Assembly: GCA_020740775.1 (NCBI GenBank)
Contig: JAHEWK010000004.1
Coordinates: 2,232,001 to 2,296,000, forward strand
DNA length: 64,000 nucleotides
Source: Ilyonectria destructans
Taxonomy: Eukaryota > Ascomycota > Sordariomycetes > Hypocreales > Nectriaceae
Direction: 5' to 3'
The position numbers and the translations under genes were made by a program. Below, one piece after another: positions 32,267 to 44,494 of the stretch; position 1 is the first letter of the stretch, and every line of letters begins with the position of its first letter. The notes below the pieces were generated by a model. That model ran no database searches and was not told the DNA's origin. It was given only the letters and a program-made list of their open reading frames with translations.

Positions 32267-33000
32267 AGTAAGTCATCCCTTGGCATCCTTTCCTCTGTAA
32301 ACCAAGCGCTCCAGGCAAACGAAACTATAAGTGAGATACACCATCGCTGATACTCGGATCTTCTTTGCATAGTGTCTAGCAACATCGTTCCTCTTACCAT
32401 CATCAAGGGCGCAGGCCAGGAGTTCATCCCCCTCCCCAATGGCGAGAACGCAACCACGGCCGACTTCCATTCTATCCGCACCAAGACTGCCGACTCCCCC
32501 AGTCACTTGACTTCAGGATTCTATAAGATCACCGCTGGCCCTCAACGACCCGCGTCTTACACTTTCGAGGAGACCAAGTATGTCCTCAGTGGTCAGATCG
32601 ACGTTTTGGTACGACCCCTCCTCACATTCAAATTGCTTCTCCAACCCTCTGAAATTTATGTCACATCAATGTTGAATAGTATTAACGATTTGATTCCATT
32701 CGATAGGACGAGGCTACCGGAATCACCCACCACCTAGTCCCAGGAGACTTCGCTTTCTTCCACGTCGGATCCAAGGTCAAGGTTTGTCAATATCCTGGCT
32801 CCCTGCCACCCTCTTCTCTGCCTTTATTTTCCCCTGCCTTGTGTGTGACAAGTAATTAAGCTCCATTGTTTGACATTTTGCTCTCCTTCTAGTTCTCGAC
32901 CAAGTCCAACGGTTTGGCCTTCTATGCTGTTACTCGACCCATTCGAACTCCCCACCCCAACCTTTTGGGCCGAGAGGAAGACGTGAAGTCGAGGTTGTAA
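32267..33000 (+). CDS. Small cupin, EutQ-like, with a splice-created start codon
   Basis: Predicted 139 residues forming one beta-barrel (RmlC-like cupin). Coding exons: a single A at 32267, then 32373-32608, 32707-32781 and 32893-33000. The ATG exists only after the 105-nt intron (GTAAGT ... CATAG) is removed: ...AAAA joined to TGTCTAGC gives ATG TCT AGC (MSSNIVPLTII). No other ATG lies upstream in this frame, and a GTG start is not expected in a fungus. Barrel motifs include FEETKYVLSGQIDVL, HHLVPGDFAFFHVGSKV and AFYAVTRPI. The histidine-rich metal motif of many cupins is largely absent, as in EutQ-like proteins, so enzymatic activity is uncertain. All later introns keep frame. A stand-alone gene, not in an ethanolamine cluster. 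Confidence 0.82.
32268..32372 (+). other. Intron splitting the cupin start codon
   Basis: GTAAGT donor and TTTGCATAG acceptor. The A of ATG is the last base before the donor, and TG are the first bases after the acceptor. Everything upstream of 32267 in the transcript would be leader. Confidence 0.75.
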
Positions 33001-36000
33001 TATATCAATAAAGACAAAAGAAAGTTCATTATCTAGCTCAACTAGAAATTAGTAGATAGTCATTGATGACAGACAATGCATGCATTATTGCATTTATTTA
33101 ACACCCTCATTTGCACAACTGAATGAGATCTTTAGCCACTATTACATCTTCAATTTAGAGAATGAATAACTCGAGATGGAGTTTTCAAAATCGCCATGCA
33201 GGTAGGAGATAATGTGCCGTGACTCGGAGTTTATCGCGAAAATGGTGTTTCCCTGCCGTGCCTCCCCGCGTTTCTTTACGGTCATCGGCGCCGGAGCCGG
33301 GCTGGCCGCCAAGGTGGAGCACTTCGGCCGCTCACGTGGTCGGAACCTGAGCCGGCCGACCGACCGCTAGAGGCGCAGGTCTCTGCAGTAGTGAACCCCG
33401 AACGCGGCTTGCGGCGATCCTTCCGGCAAGACTACAAAATATGACAAATTCCCCATCCGTTCTCCCTTGGTCAGACCGTTCAATACTCGGTTTTGACCCA
33501 CTGGGAAGATGCGGAATAGTATCCAGAGTACTGGGAGTTTGTCAAATTCTGTCAACGACGCAGCGCTCAGGCCGTAGTAACGGGGATCGACGGATCTATG
33601 CGGGTGATGTCTTCCCTTAAATTTACCCTAATGAGTTGGTGGACTATGTCGCCATTTCTAAGTGGCAGTCGCCTTAGCTAGTCGGCATTGTGCCACATGC
33701 TGTTTTGTCCCCCAGAGATGACCTCACGTTGTTCTGAGTGTAGGGTCTGGTCAAACTGTCAAGTTCTGTTACCATCTTCCGCTTCCCTTGTTCCCTCAAT
33801 CACACCCTCAGCTGTGTCGCAGTACCACTTATCCCTGTTTTTCTTCCTTCAATATACTTCCGTCGCCATTCTCGAAATCTTAGTGCCTCTCGTTTCTCGC
33901 GTAAATCAGAGTCCTCGCTTCATGGTCTATAACACGGCGTAGTCTTGGGAGCCTTTCCGAAGTCGTCCCAGGGGGGGCAGAAGGATGTCCAAGTCCTTTT
34001 AATTTACCGCCTTCGAGAACCCAGCAAATTGGCCCCTCTAATGTTCGCTCGAGTACATAAAAGGCCTCCCACAGTCGCTTATTAGACTTAGTAGGGTTTT
34101 GGACATGGTCGCTGCCGCAGATGCTAGGATTTGTCAGAATAATATAATCAGACAAGAGCTTTGCCAAGTTATCCGTACTTACCGGCATGCACCATTAAAA
34201 GATACAAGGCTTCTTATATCGGCTTACTTCAACCATTCCCAATGGTCTCCCCAAAGGTAGCCTACAACAAGCCATCGCCCAATAAGTGACCCATCTTTAG
34301 CCTGTTTGGAAAAGACTACGCGTCTGCCCCATTTTCCCCCTTTACCAATGGAAAGATCTCGAGGCCTGGCATCTCGACTTCCTCCTATTAGCTCATGGCG
34401 CCATTGAGCAATATCAATGTCCTCATTCTCAAGTGCCCAGGAAGATCAATTAGATAATATCGCATGAGCAACTTCCATTGCGACTGCGGCTGGAGACTTA
34501 TGTCTTGAAACCCTTGTGCTACATGGTAAGATGGGATGAACCATTTAAAGGGTCGCGTGTTTGGTTCAAGCAAACGTGCTGCTGGCGTGTCTAGTGGGTT
34601 TTTCAACTTCAAAGGGCATCTCCCGATATGGTAGGTAGCGTTTTGTCTATTCTGGTACCTCACTCTTCAGGCAATGAGTTCGTTGTGAGCTTCTTCTTCC
34701 GGAATCTTAGATAAAATGTCGAATTCTTCACGTTCTGTTATGTATCATGGAAGGACAAGCCATGATGAGGGGGAAGCATAATGGAATTCATGTCCAAAGG
34801 GAGGTTGGATTGCCGGTAGAAGCGTAAACAGAGACGCCGGCAAAAGAGAGGTCAAGTCTTGATATACGTTGACTCACCTTGATAGCCGCGGTTCACTTCA
34901 ACCTTCGGCTATGAACCTTTGACATGCTTTCCTAGCCAAGTAAACTCACTTTCACTGTGCAAATGGATATTCAGGGGTGCGGATACCCTTCATGCTCTCC
35001 ACATCTAGGTCGCACTTTGATAGGGTTCCTGCAGACTTCATCAAAATTTTACACACTGCACTCAATTTATGGCCCTCCTGGTGGAATGCGGGCAGAGATT
35101 TGTTGTTCATTGTCTGAAGGACGTCGCGTTCGCGGACACAATGAGGCAGACAGGCCTTCGTAGAGTTCCAATGGAAAATATCAATTAGCGCGCCTCGGTG
35201 CGTTGCATCTTCACGCTTATAAATATCATCCCACGTCCTTTAGAGGCACATTTACGTTCGTCTCGCACCTGACACTACGGCGAGCTTGAAGTTTATGCAC
35301 CCCCAACTTTACGCCCTTGGGCAACCTTATCTCCACCTGCAAGCCGTGGCTCTCTCCTCTGAGTTGTTCCTCCATGAGAGGTATCCAACGGCTAATCAAG
35401 ACCCTCCGGCTAACTTTCCAACGACTCAACGTTCCTCCTCATACTCAACTACGGGCCTCACCAAGGAGCATCAGGTCCCCCGCCTATGGAACTCTCACTT
35501 TCTAAGTGACCCTCAAACACAGTACCAAGTCGCTTCTTTCCATACGTTGCAACAAGGGCAAGAATGTCAATAACAGGGTCTTTCAATTTGCGGCTTGCCG
35601 TCAAGCTCAAATACACACCAAGCAAGGGAATACCCAGCACCAGGATAACGCATCCAAGGCCTTTTGGCTAAAGGCTGAAAGTTGGGCCATACGGCCCTTC
35701 ACGGGTAGTTCAACCGCCTTCCACTCGGCTCACCAGACCGGCAAGTCTGTACCTAGTGAGCACTGCTCACCTCTCGGCCAGTGAAGCCTGCGCCAAGCCC
35801 AAAGAAGTGGAACTAGTCGTAAAGACCAAGGATGTCATGAAAGAAAGGTGTTGCAGCTGAAGAGGCCGCGAGCGGCATGGTCCGAAAGGAGACATATTGA
35901 GTGGCTGGCTAAGTATACGAGGCGCAAGGCACAGGTCTTCGATGAACCAGAGCCTGGAATTGGCCAAGTCACTCAATCAAATGACCCAGGAATTAGGTAT

Positions 36001-36987
36001 GTACCCAACATCCCGGTGCTTGTCGCGAATATTCACCCCAGACTCATGCTATCTGGGTTCTTCTGCTCAAGTCCTCCTCTGCCTCCCGGGATCATCACAT
36101 GTGAAATGCCAATCACTGAGGGAAGTTACATCGTTGAGAGGATGACCAAATTTGGTAAGGAAACGGCAACCTATCTGGTTCAGTAATTGCATTTGAATTA
36201 TCCAATGACTGGGATAAACTAAGTACAAGATGGACTGGATTTCGTTTCCCCAAACGGGTACTCACCCAGGACACAACGAGAAGGTGCCAGTCCGTTATCC
36301 CAGTTCTATCTACCTATCTAAGCGATGTGCTGTGTGCTGGGCAATAAGAAACCATAAAGAAATAAGAACTAACCTTAGTTGTGACCATAAAGCGTGCGCC
36401 TCCTCATGAAGGCGTAGGTAAGGCCTAAGACAGCTGCTAAAGGGGTGATCAAGCGATACACTATAAAACAAGCATGTTTTACGGTCGAGCGTTGTCTGAA
36501 GTCTTGTTAGTAGAGAACATTGCCATGCGGAAGAAAAGGGAGAGGCCGAGATTTTCTAAAGGCCTCTCATGAAGCCCAAATCGTAGTTGCCCTTGCAAGT
36601 GCTCTCATAGCCTGACATCACCTGCCGTATTGATACAACCAGACGGCGGCCTGCGAGATGGTCCTAACAGTTTCGCAGTCTACCTACGACGGCACCATCC
36701 TCATGACTTGGGAAAATATGAGGGAAGCCGCATCTGTCGTCATCACGAACAATAATTCAGCTTCCCAGCAGGTTAGGTTCAGAAAGGCAGCATGAGTGAG
36801 TGTAGCTGTCGACCACGGCTCACAAGGGCTGCAAGAATTCCCATTGCCATTAAATACACTAAGAAGCTGGACCTCATGCGATATCAATCAATAGACATAG
36901 AGTCATATTTCTCTACTTTTCTACTGAAACTCGGTCGACCCAGGCGGTAGGCTCTGTCGTCGTCTTGGCTCCTGCTATCAAACCCAT
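33001..36987. other. Gene-poor 4-kb stretch
   Basis: No intact gene recognised on either strand. Short minus-strand stretches at about 35640-35458, 35429-35226, 34663-34388 and 34188-33880 have protein-like composition but are separated by stops and frame changes. They may be remains of decayed genes; none could be assigned to a family. The first ~350 bases belong to the cupin 3' flank and a GC-rich patch. Confidence 0.35.
33007..33012 (+). terminator. Candidate poly(A) signal of the cupin gene
   Basis: A perfect AATAAA occurs 6 bases after the TAA stop. It is very close to the stop, so it may be one of several signals. Confidence 0.3.
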
Positions 36988-38861
36988 TTACGCCTCTGCC
37001 TTGCGAAACTCGATCATGGCACCGTTCTTGGCACTCGTAAATGTGTCAACCAGCTGGAATTCTGTCGTCCGGTGTCGACCCCATTCGTTGCTCGGCTTGC
37101 CCTCGCCGGGATCCTCGATGCCAACCGCCCTCCGCATGTCGTAAAGATACATAGTTCGCGCCAGGGTGTTGGTCATCTCCACGTATGCCAGGCCTTTGCC
37201 GATGCAACCTCGAGGGCCGACACTGAAGGGGCAGAAGGCACTCTGAGCAAGCGCGACTTCTTCCTCGGTGGTTGGGCGGCTGGTCAAGGGGTTCATAGCT
37301 CCAACGAGCCATCTCTCAGGCACGTAGTCAAAGGGCGAGGGATAGTATGCCTCGTTATGGTGGATAGTGTAGTGCGGTGTGCCAACCACGGTTCCCACGG
37401 GGATGGTTTCGCCATCGATGGTGATGCCACCGGGGAGGACTTCACGGGGGAGGACGCCACCAACGGACGGAGAGAGACGCATAGCTTCGTCAATACATGC
37501 TCGGAGGTATGTGCAGGATCCCAGAATCGGACCGTGGCTGATCTCTTCAACGTTGTTGAACTTGGAGCGGATCTCATCCGTTACAATCTTCAAGGCACGA
37601 GCGCTGCGGGTGAGGTAGAAGAGCGTGGCCGCCATGGCGGTGGAGGTAGTGTCTGATCCGGCGATGATACTGTGGTAAAGTCCGTTAGCAGGAAACTTAC
37701 AATCATTTCCTTGTGTTACTCACAGTAGATTTGACTCTCCCCAGAGCTCGGGAGTGCTGAATCCCTGACCAGTCTCGGGGTCACGGGCCTTGAGGAGGTA
37801 GTAGAAGAAATCTCGGCGATCCGTCTCCTCGCCAAGCTTGGTGCGCTCCGTCAGCTGTCCCTTGCTGTAGGCCATGTATCTGGCGCGGCCTGCAGCGAGT
37901 CCAGGGAAGAGGACCTTGTCGAGCTTAAGACGGTCCACGACGGGCATGGTTCCACACTGGTACTTGTTAGTTCAGGGCTCTGCTCAGATGCTTCCGAATT
38001 CACTTACAATCAGGTGACGGGTAGTTGCGGCCTCAACTAGGCCGAGTGCGAAGCGGTTCTCAGGGCTCTCGAGCATGTGGAAGGCCTTTCCAAAGCTCAA
38101 GTCGCCAAGAATATCCATGGCCAGGTAGTTGCACCAGTCGCTCATGTTGCGGGGCTTCGACCAACCCTTGGCCTCGGCGCCGCCGTCCTCCATGCCAATC
38201 TGCTCGCAAAAGGTGCGGACGTTGCCCAAGATGTAGCGCTGCATCTCCTTCATGGCGCCCTCGGCGAAGGCGTGGGACAAGACGCGGCGCTTCCTGGCGT
38301 GGAGCTCCTTGTCCCGGGTGTTGTGGGTGTTGGCCGCGGGGTGCACAAACGCATTGTAGAACTCGGCCTTGCGGACGTTGGAGCGGAAGCCGTAGATGTC
38401 CTTGAGGGCCTTGTTGGAGTTGAAGACGAGCGAGTTGGGGCCGAAGCGGACGACCTTGCCTGGCAGCAGCTGTTAGGGCCGGACTGGGCCAGTTTTGGGG
38501 GGGAACTCACCATATTTCTGGTGCAATCTCCAGAACTCGAGGTGTCGGTCGCCCTTGTAGGCGTGGTAAAGCTGGTATCCATCTGTGATCTTAGCGATAA
38601 AAGGGCCAGGGTATTTGGCCAGAGGGTGGAAGAAGACTCGATACACGATGATGCCGAAGGTCTAAGAGTCCCAGTCAGTGATCAGCCCCTCCGATATTTT
38701 ATCCCACAACCCAATTCCTCCTCCATTTTTCCTTTGCTTCATTTTCCTTCCGAGTACAATAGCTCGAACTCCGAAGGGTGACGGATCAGACTTACATAGA
38801 CCAGCCCTCCTCCTGCAATGAGCCCCAGCCACATCCACAGGTGTCCCAGATCGAGCGCCAT
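36988..38861 (-). CDS. Cytochrome P450 monooxygenase, microsomal type
   Basis: Predicted 527 residues, heme-thiolate monooxygenase anchored in the ER. Five exons on minus: 38861-38796, 38661-38511, 38459-38008, 37956-37724 and 37669-36988, with all introns GT-AG and in frame. An N-terminal membrane anchor (LWMWLGLIAGGGLVYTFGII) is followed by the proline hinge FHPLAKYPGPF. The I-helix AGSDTT (304-309), the K-helix EAMR (E362, R365), PERW near 419-422, and the heme loop FSVGPRGCIG with C456 are all present. The substrate cannot be read from sequence. The overall pattern resembles fungal P450s annotated as benzoate 4-monooxygenase or pisatin-demethylase-like. No biosynthetic cluster partners are seen nearby, so a detoxification or catabolic role is as likely as secondary metabolism. 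Confidence 0.93.
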
Positions 38862-40599
38862 CGTTTTGTAAGTCATCCTTCCCGGCGGTGGAGGTCACCA
38901 AAAAATTAAAAAGAAAAAGAGGAACAGATGAGAGAAGACCAAATCTGCAAGAGGGAAAATAAAAGACTAATAAAGCTATTTGCTGTGAGCACAATGTAAG
39001 CCCCTGCCCTCCCTCTTTCTATTATGTTATGACGGCCTGGGGCTGCTTGCAGGTGGCCAGCGGGCGTCCAGCGGGCATGACGCTCCCAATCGGCTTGCGG
39101 CGGCAGAAAGCTTATCGATTCTGGACGCTGGCGGCTCAAGTGCCGAGGCGGCTAGGTTCGGATTGGAAATCGCGGAATTGTGACGCGATGGATTTCTGGA
39201 CGTAAAGAAAAGATCGTGGGGACAAATCGGCGCCTGGTGATTGGGGAATTGGACGTTCGTATAGCTGTTGTGCGACGGTAGTATTGCTGGGGTTTTTGTG
39301 GATGAGGTTTATCTGCGACAGAGGCATCTGCGACAGAGGCATCTGGAAGATGGGCCGTTTAAGTGGAGGGAGGGCATTCCGTTGCCAGCTTGCACCACTA
39401 CGAGGAGCACAATGCCACAGTGACGGGAGAGATAGCTGGCGGTGTAGTCTAGAATTCCTTTGTTGCGCCAGCTGCGCCAGTTGCGCGCCGGATGGTTTGG
39501 GTTTTGCTTACGCCATGGCTCATCTCAAGGTCATCTGCCCGTTTTGACTTCAAATCCACGCCAGAGCTACCAGAAGTGGTGGGCATGTGCCAACCCTGAG
39601 ACCGGTCCAGTCGTTGTGTCGTCATCGCCATCCATTATCCATTGCTCGTGTACTTGTTTTCTCCTCTCCTCTTCTCTGCATCCGTCGTGTCGTTCCTGCG
39701 CCCGGGACTCTCGGTCCAAGATTCCAGATCCGTCGGCCGATCCCTTCATCTTGCCCCTCTCTGTCCCCTGCACCGATGCACTCCTCTCGCTCTCCTCGCC
39801 GCCTTCGACCGAGCCTCAGCCGTGCGGCGTCATGCCCGCCCCGCGGAATCAATAGCCCTAGGTGGGCTGCCAGCTTTTGGGCGTGTCGTCATTCCCGACG
39901 GTGTGCGGTTCTTGCCGCTCGTGGTGGGGCTGCTGTCGGCCGTCGTGGTCGGGGTGGGGCTCCCCCAAAGGCCGGGTCTTACGGAGGCTTGCTTTTGGCA
40001 TCGTACTTGTCTCGATGAGGCCCGATCTTAGACAGCTTCGGCGAATGAGGGTCGTTTCGCAGTTGGAATGGTGGTCAGCCGCTATTAAAAGACTGTTATC
40101 ATATGTGCACCCGGTTTCTAAGCTTGCCATTTTATCAATACCCGCTACAACCGATACCAGATTCAAACACGACATGTGACTTCCTACAGCCCGTATTATG
40201 GATAAATCCAAAGCTAGGAATATATTTATCAAACAGGACAGACCTAGATATTGCACGAATGACCGTACAGGCTTTACAAATCCGAGAGAAAGGGTGCTCA
40301 GGTTGGGATATCCAAATGGTTGGCGCTTACCCTACACCATAACTTAATTGACAGTTGTGCCACTTCGAGATTTTACAAAGATTGTATCCACTTGCAAAAT
40401 GGATAATTTGATCCAGAGCTCAACGTTAAGTATCCAAAATTTGTACATATATATTGACATAGCTTCGAATGTACAGTTCGTAGACTATCGCGGTTATACA
40501 TTACCCGTATAATTGATTATTAATTATTCCACGCATGAAATCCTCCTATCCTCTTGCTAAATCGACCACGATAACAACAGGAAGAAGAAAAGGAGAAAC
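38862..40599. other. Intergenic, no gene recognised
   Basis: About 1.7 kb between the P450 start and the CWH43 stop (both on minus). Includes a 15-bp direct repeat near 39311. The part after about 40340 is AT-rich and likely 3' flank of CWH43. Open frames in the GC-rich middle look like chance. Confidence 0.4.
39311..39340 (+). repeat. 15-bp tandem duplication
   Basis: The unit ATCTGCGACAGAGGC occurs twice in a row and is followed by a partial third start (ATCTG). Simple slippage-type repeat in the P450 upstream region. Confidence 0.8.
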
Positions 40600-43500
40600 C
40601 TAGGCAGGGTTATAGTACCTGGGCTCATCGAAAACATGGTATTGGTGATCTCTGACACCCTCACCGCGGAACATTGCGGGGAACTTCCAGCCCTCAGGGA
40701 CTTGGTCCTCGTCAACACGACGATCGCGCTTCTTCTCGGGAAGGGCCTCAAGCTCCGCAATCTCGTCGCTCGACTTGGGGACCTGGAACTTGACCACCTG
40801 TAGTTCGGTGTCGGTGATGGAGCCACGGCTGACTCGCGCATAACCCACGCGCTTCAGGCGCTTGTAAAGGATGTACTCGCACCATCGATCCCAGTCGGAT
40901 GGGTCCACGTCGTGCATACCCGACTTCTCGCTCACATACGTGTTGTAGTTGCCCTCAAGAGGGTCGGTAACCAGGTAACTGAGCAAGAACGCAGGTCGAG
41001 GGCTTGAGCCCATGAGATCGGCGAGATAGAGAGACTGCAGGCGTCTGTCCTCGGGATCCTCCTCCTGTCCGGAGTGGAATACGAAAACGTCGACTAGCTG
41101 TCCGTACACATTCAGCGTTGCGTGGATCGCGGGGGCAAGCTCGCCAACAGGGCTCGGCAGGAGATGGTGCTTAGACTCGACAATGGGGAACTTGGACAGG
41201 AGGGCGGCGCCCCAGGTGTGCTTGTTGGGACCTGGGCCGTAGTCGACGTACATGCCGAGTTCTTCAGCAAAGAACTGGGTAGTGTCCCGGTTGCCCATGA
41301 TGATGCGCTGGTTATCGGTCTCAAGGAGACCAATGACATCGAGCTCGAGCTCCTTGACGAGGTCACGGATGCGATGCTCGGAAGACCACATGTTATTATC
41401 GAGAGAGAAGTGAATCGTCCAGATACCAGCAGTTAGGATCCGCTCCTCAGGGTGATATGGCTTGTAGTCGTTGGTCGGGAAGCGCTTGAAAGCGGCACAC
41501 AGAAAGAAGATGTTGACGATGAGAGTGGACAGGCCGAAATATCTCCTCTGGTGGATCGATGGATTCCGCTTGGGTTGCTGTCGGTTGAGCCTAGAAGAGT
41601 TTATTCCATGGACACCTGCGCCAATGAACACCACCATCGTCGTCATGACCCAATCAGTATGTTCACGAACGAGCGCACCGCCGGGAACAAAGGCATAGGC
41701 GACGACCCAGACGTGGAACAAGACTAAAAAGTTGTAAACCATGAACCCAAGACCAAACGTCTTGGCGGGGCTCAGCTTCGCCGCATGAGAGAGCATAGGC
41801 ACAGAAAAGGCCATCAAGTACGCTGCTATGGCAAGCGCACCGGAGTATCCCGTCCAATGGCTAAAGCAAGTCAGGGTCGCGGCTCCAACACTGCCGACAA
41901 TGAACACAAGCCAGCTGCTTGCAACGTTCGGGTTCCAGAGTCCGCCAAAGAGGCCGAGAGACATTGCTCCGACAGTAAGCCAACCATGGGTGGAGGAGAA
42001 CGGGCCACGGATGGGGTAGCCCTCCCAGACCCAAAGAATCATGGTGCTGGTATCCGAGAGGAGAGAGTGAAGGCCGAAGAACAGCCCGCCAATACCGATA
42101 GAGGCTAGCCAACTCGATTCGCTCTTGCTCGGACTCGTGTAAGTGCCGATCGTCAGGGGTGCCTTTCGTGTGAAGCGGAGAACTGCCAGAACGCCGAGGA
42201 AAAGACCAGTTCCATTCCACCCGCCATTTCCAGCATGCATAACGGGCCAGATGGGGTTGTTGGTCCACCAGGCATATTTGACAGCGGAGGACATGATCAA
42301 GCCAACCATCCATCCAAGAATTTTAGTCTCGAGACGGCCATCATGAACGGACTCGGTGTACAGGGTGCCAACCCAGCCGAGGCACGCCATGACCACCCCG
42401 AAACCCACGGCAAAGAGGCGAAGAGTGGGTTCTTCCACGAGATACGCCGCGACGCCGACAAGAGACAAGAGGTGAACATTTCGGAGGTTATTGAGTACTA
42501 GTAAGCGCACGGAGCGAATGGCTAGAAGGGAGGGCGAAACGGTCGTTAGGACGAGGACCTCGTAGCCCGAGATACCCATGTACCAGAGCGGGAAGTCTAC
42601 TCCACCATTAATCAAGGCCCATAATTTATGTCTCGAATTGACTTACACCAAACCAAAACGCCGAGACTGGTGAGGATTGACCAGAAAACGAACTAGAGTA
42701 GATCAGCAGCCACAAAAAGCAACTTGCACGACTAAAACTTACACCATGGTATACATCTGCAGCAATATCGAGGGCCTGCGACCAGGTGAAGCGAAATGCA
42801 AAAGGGCCACCGATTGCTTTTTCCTTTCTGACGAGGGGGTTAATTGAGTTTGTAAAGGGAACTCATGATATCATGGTATATACTTACTCCTTCTCGAGCA
42901 CGGCGGATGGGATGGGATATCGAAGCTCACTGCGAAGACTTAGAACGGTGCTCCTTGACAAGTATATTGTGCACCAATTGTATGATAACAGAGCCAAAAA
43001 CAAGCCAAAAACGAAGAAAAACATTATTTTGGAAGCTAATGGACGTACCCATTGCCCACTGCCCTGACATCCCGGACCGTAACCTCCAAGGTGTCAAAGT
43101 CGAGCGCTGTAACGGCGTCGAAGGCAACATCGAACAGAATCAAGGCCCACTCGAAAAAAGCGTACGTCGTGTAAGCTGGGAGGATCCACTCTGTTAGCGG
43201 GGTTCGCGCAACCCACGGGCGCATTGGATGATGGATGTCTTACCTCCAGCAACGCGATGGACCTTGTGTTGGATGAAGTAGTAAATCATCGGCACGAGGG
43301 TGCTGAAAAACCCCGTCGCAAGGTATTTGCGATACCTGACTGCGCGCGGGTTGGGCGGGCTGAGGGCGATGCAGCCGGTGGTCCAGGGTAGTGTTGCAAC
43401 GAGGTACGAGATCATAAGGATGTCGTGCCAATCGTGGTCATCAGTGGAGGTGATGAATGTCCAGCCACCACAGGTCAGGGTTCGGAACACACCCATGCTG

Positions 43501-43995
43501 GCGACCAATGCGGGGAGCTTGGTGCCGGGCCTTCGCGTGACGAGATACCAAAGCCCGATGAGGGCGAAGCGAGGGCCTGCGGGGGTTAGGAAGAGGCATT
43601 GGCGAACGGGGAAGCTCGCGCACCTGAGGTCATGGCAATGAAGAACTGAAAGAAGGATCGCTCGGGGTATCGGTCGCCAATCGTGGCGGAGACTGAGGGG
43701 AACCATTCTTGCGGGTAGCCGTAGAACTCGTTCTTGACAATCTTGTGGTAGTGCAGCGACATGCCAATAACCAAAGCACTCAGGAAAGCAGCTAGAAGTA
43801 GAAGGGGCCTCGTCAGCTTCCATTGTGATCCGGAGATTCCTGCGACCACGAGGGCGCCGCATCGCGACGAAGACGAAGGCGACGAGAGTATGACGACAAC
43901 TTACCATAGCCAGTGGTCGTGTGCACCCAGCTAACCCAGCGGGCGCTGAAGCTGAACACGATGCCAGTGTCTTTGTCCTTGTACCTAGACGCCAT
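40600..43995 (-). CDS. CWH43: CWH43: GPI-anchor ceramide remodelling protein
   Basis: Multi-spanning ER protein that replaces diacylglycerol by ceramide in GPI anchors. Eight exons on minus: 43995-43905, 43839-43624, 43576-43244, 43175-43049, 42929-42888, 42827-42743, 42692-42647 and 42596-40600; 978 residues, the usual two-part length. The N-terminal third is the FRAG1/SFK1-type membrane domain ([13 protein letters not shown] ... [17 protein letters not shown]). The middle has many membrane segments ([20 protein letters not shown] spans a splice). The C-terminal third is the endonuclease/phosphatase-like fold ([14 protein letters not shown] ... [12 protein letters not shown] ... [14 protein letters not shown]). 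Exon 5 is only 42 nt and exon 7 46 nt; both are required for frame and give family-like joins ([15 protein letters not shown]). Divergent from UTP6. Confidence 0.92.
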
Positions 43996-44494
43996 TTCGA
44001 CACAAAAAAGAGCAGAACAAACACTCTAGAACACCGTCCGGGACATCCGGGAGGGGAAATCGAGGGGGATAAAGAGTAAAGTACAGAAACACGAGTGGAA
44101 GTGGTGAGATCTCGGAGCAGACTGACGGACCTCGGACTTTCACGTTACTCTCTGCGATGCAATTGTGCCAAATGTGGGGCTTGACAGGGATGAGAACCTT
44201 GAATTTAGCGCTTGCGGCTTGAGCGGCGTGGGCCTGTTGCGCCAGACGCCCCAAAGTCTCCGGCAGCTACGGAGCTTGGGAGCCCCCGAGAAACTCCCAG
44301 GCTCCGGGCGGAGTAGCAAGGCTGAGAGTTGCCCCGCAAAAAAAAAAAAACTGTCTGTCAGCCTCGCGAATCGCCAAAAAGTCAAAGAAAACTTCATCCC
44401 GAGTAACGACCATTACCCACCGCGCTTTAGACCCGCCAACCAGCAACGCTTTTTGGGACACGACCCCGGGACAAAGAGACTTTCCCAAAAAATC
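43996..44494. promoter_or_regulatory. CWH43/UTP6 divergent promoter region
   Basis: 499 bp between the starts. Contains a 13-base run of A at 44338-44350, a nucleosome-disfavouring poly(dA) element about 145 bp before the UTP6 ATG. Confidence 0.45.

Noticed and set aside
32372..32608. GTG as a non-ATG start of the cupin
   Set aside because: A canonical intron ends exactly there and restores an ATG; nuclear fungal genes rarely use GTG.
36208..36304. 10-bp inverted repeat (ACTGGGATAA / TTATCCCAGT) 77 bp apart, considered as a MITE
   Set aside because: Arms are short, no target-site duplication seen, and only one copy in the window.
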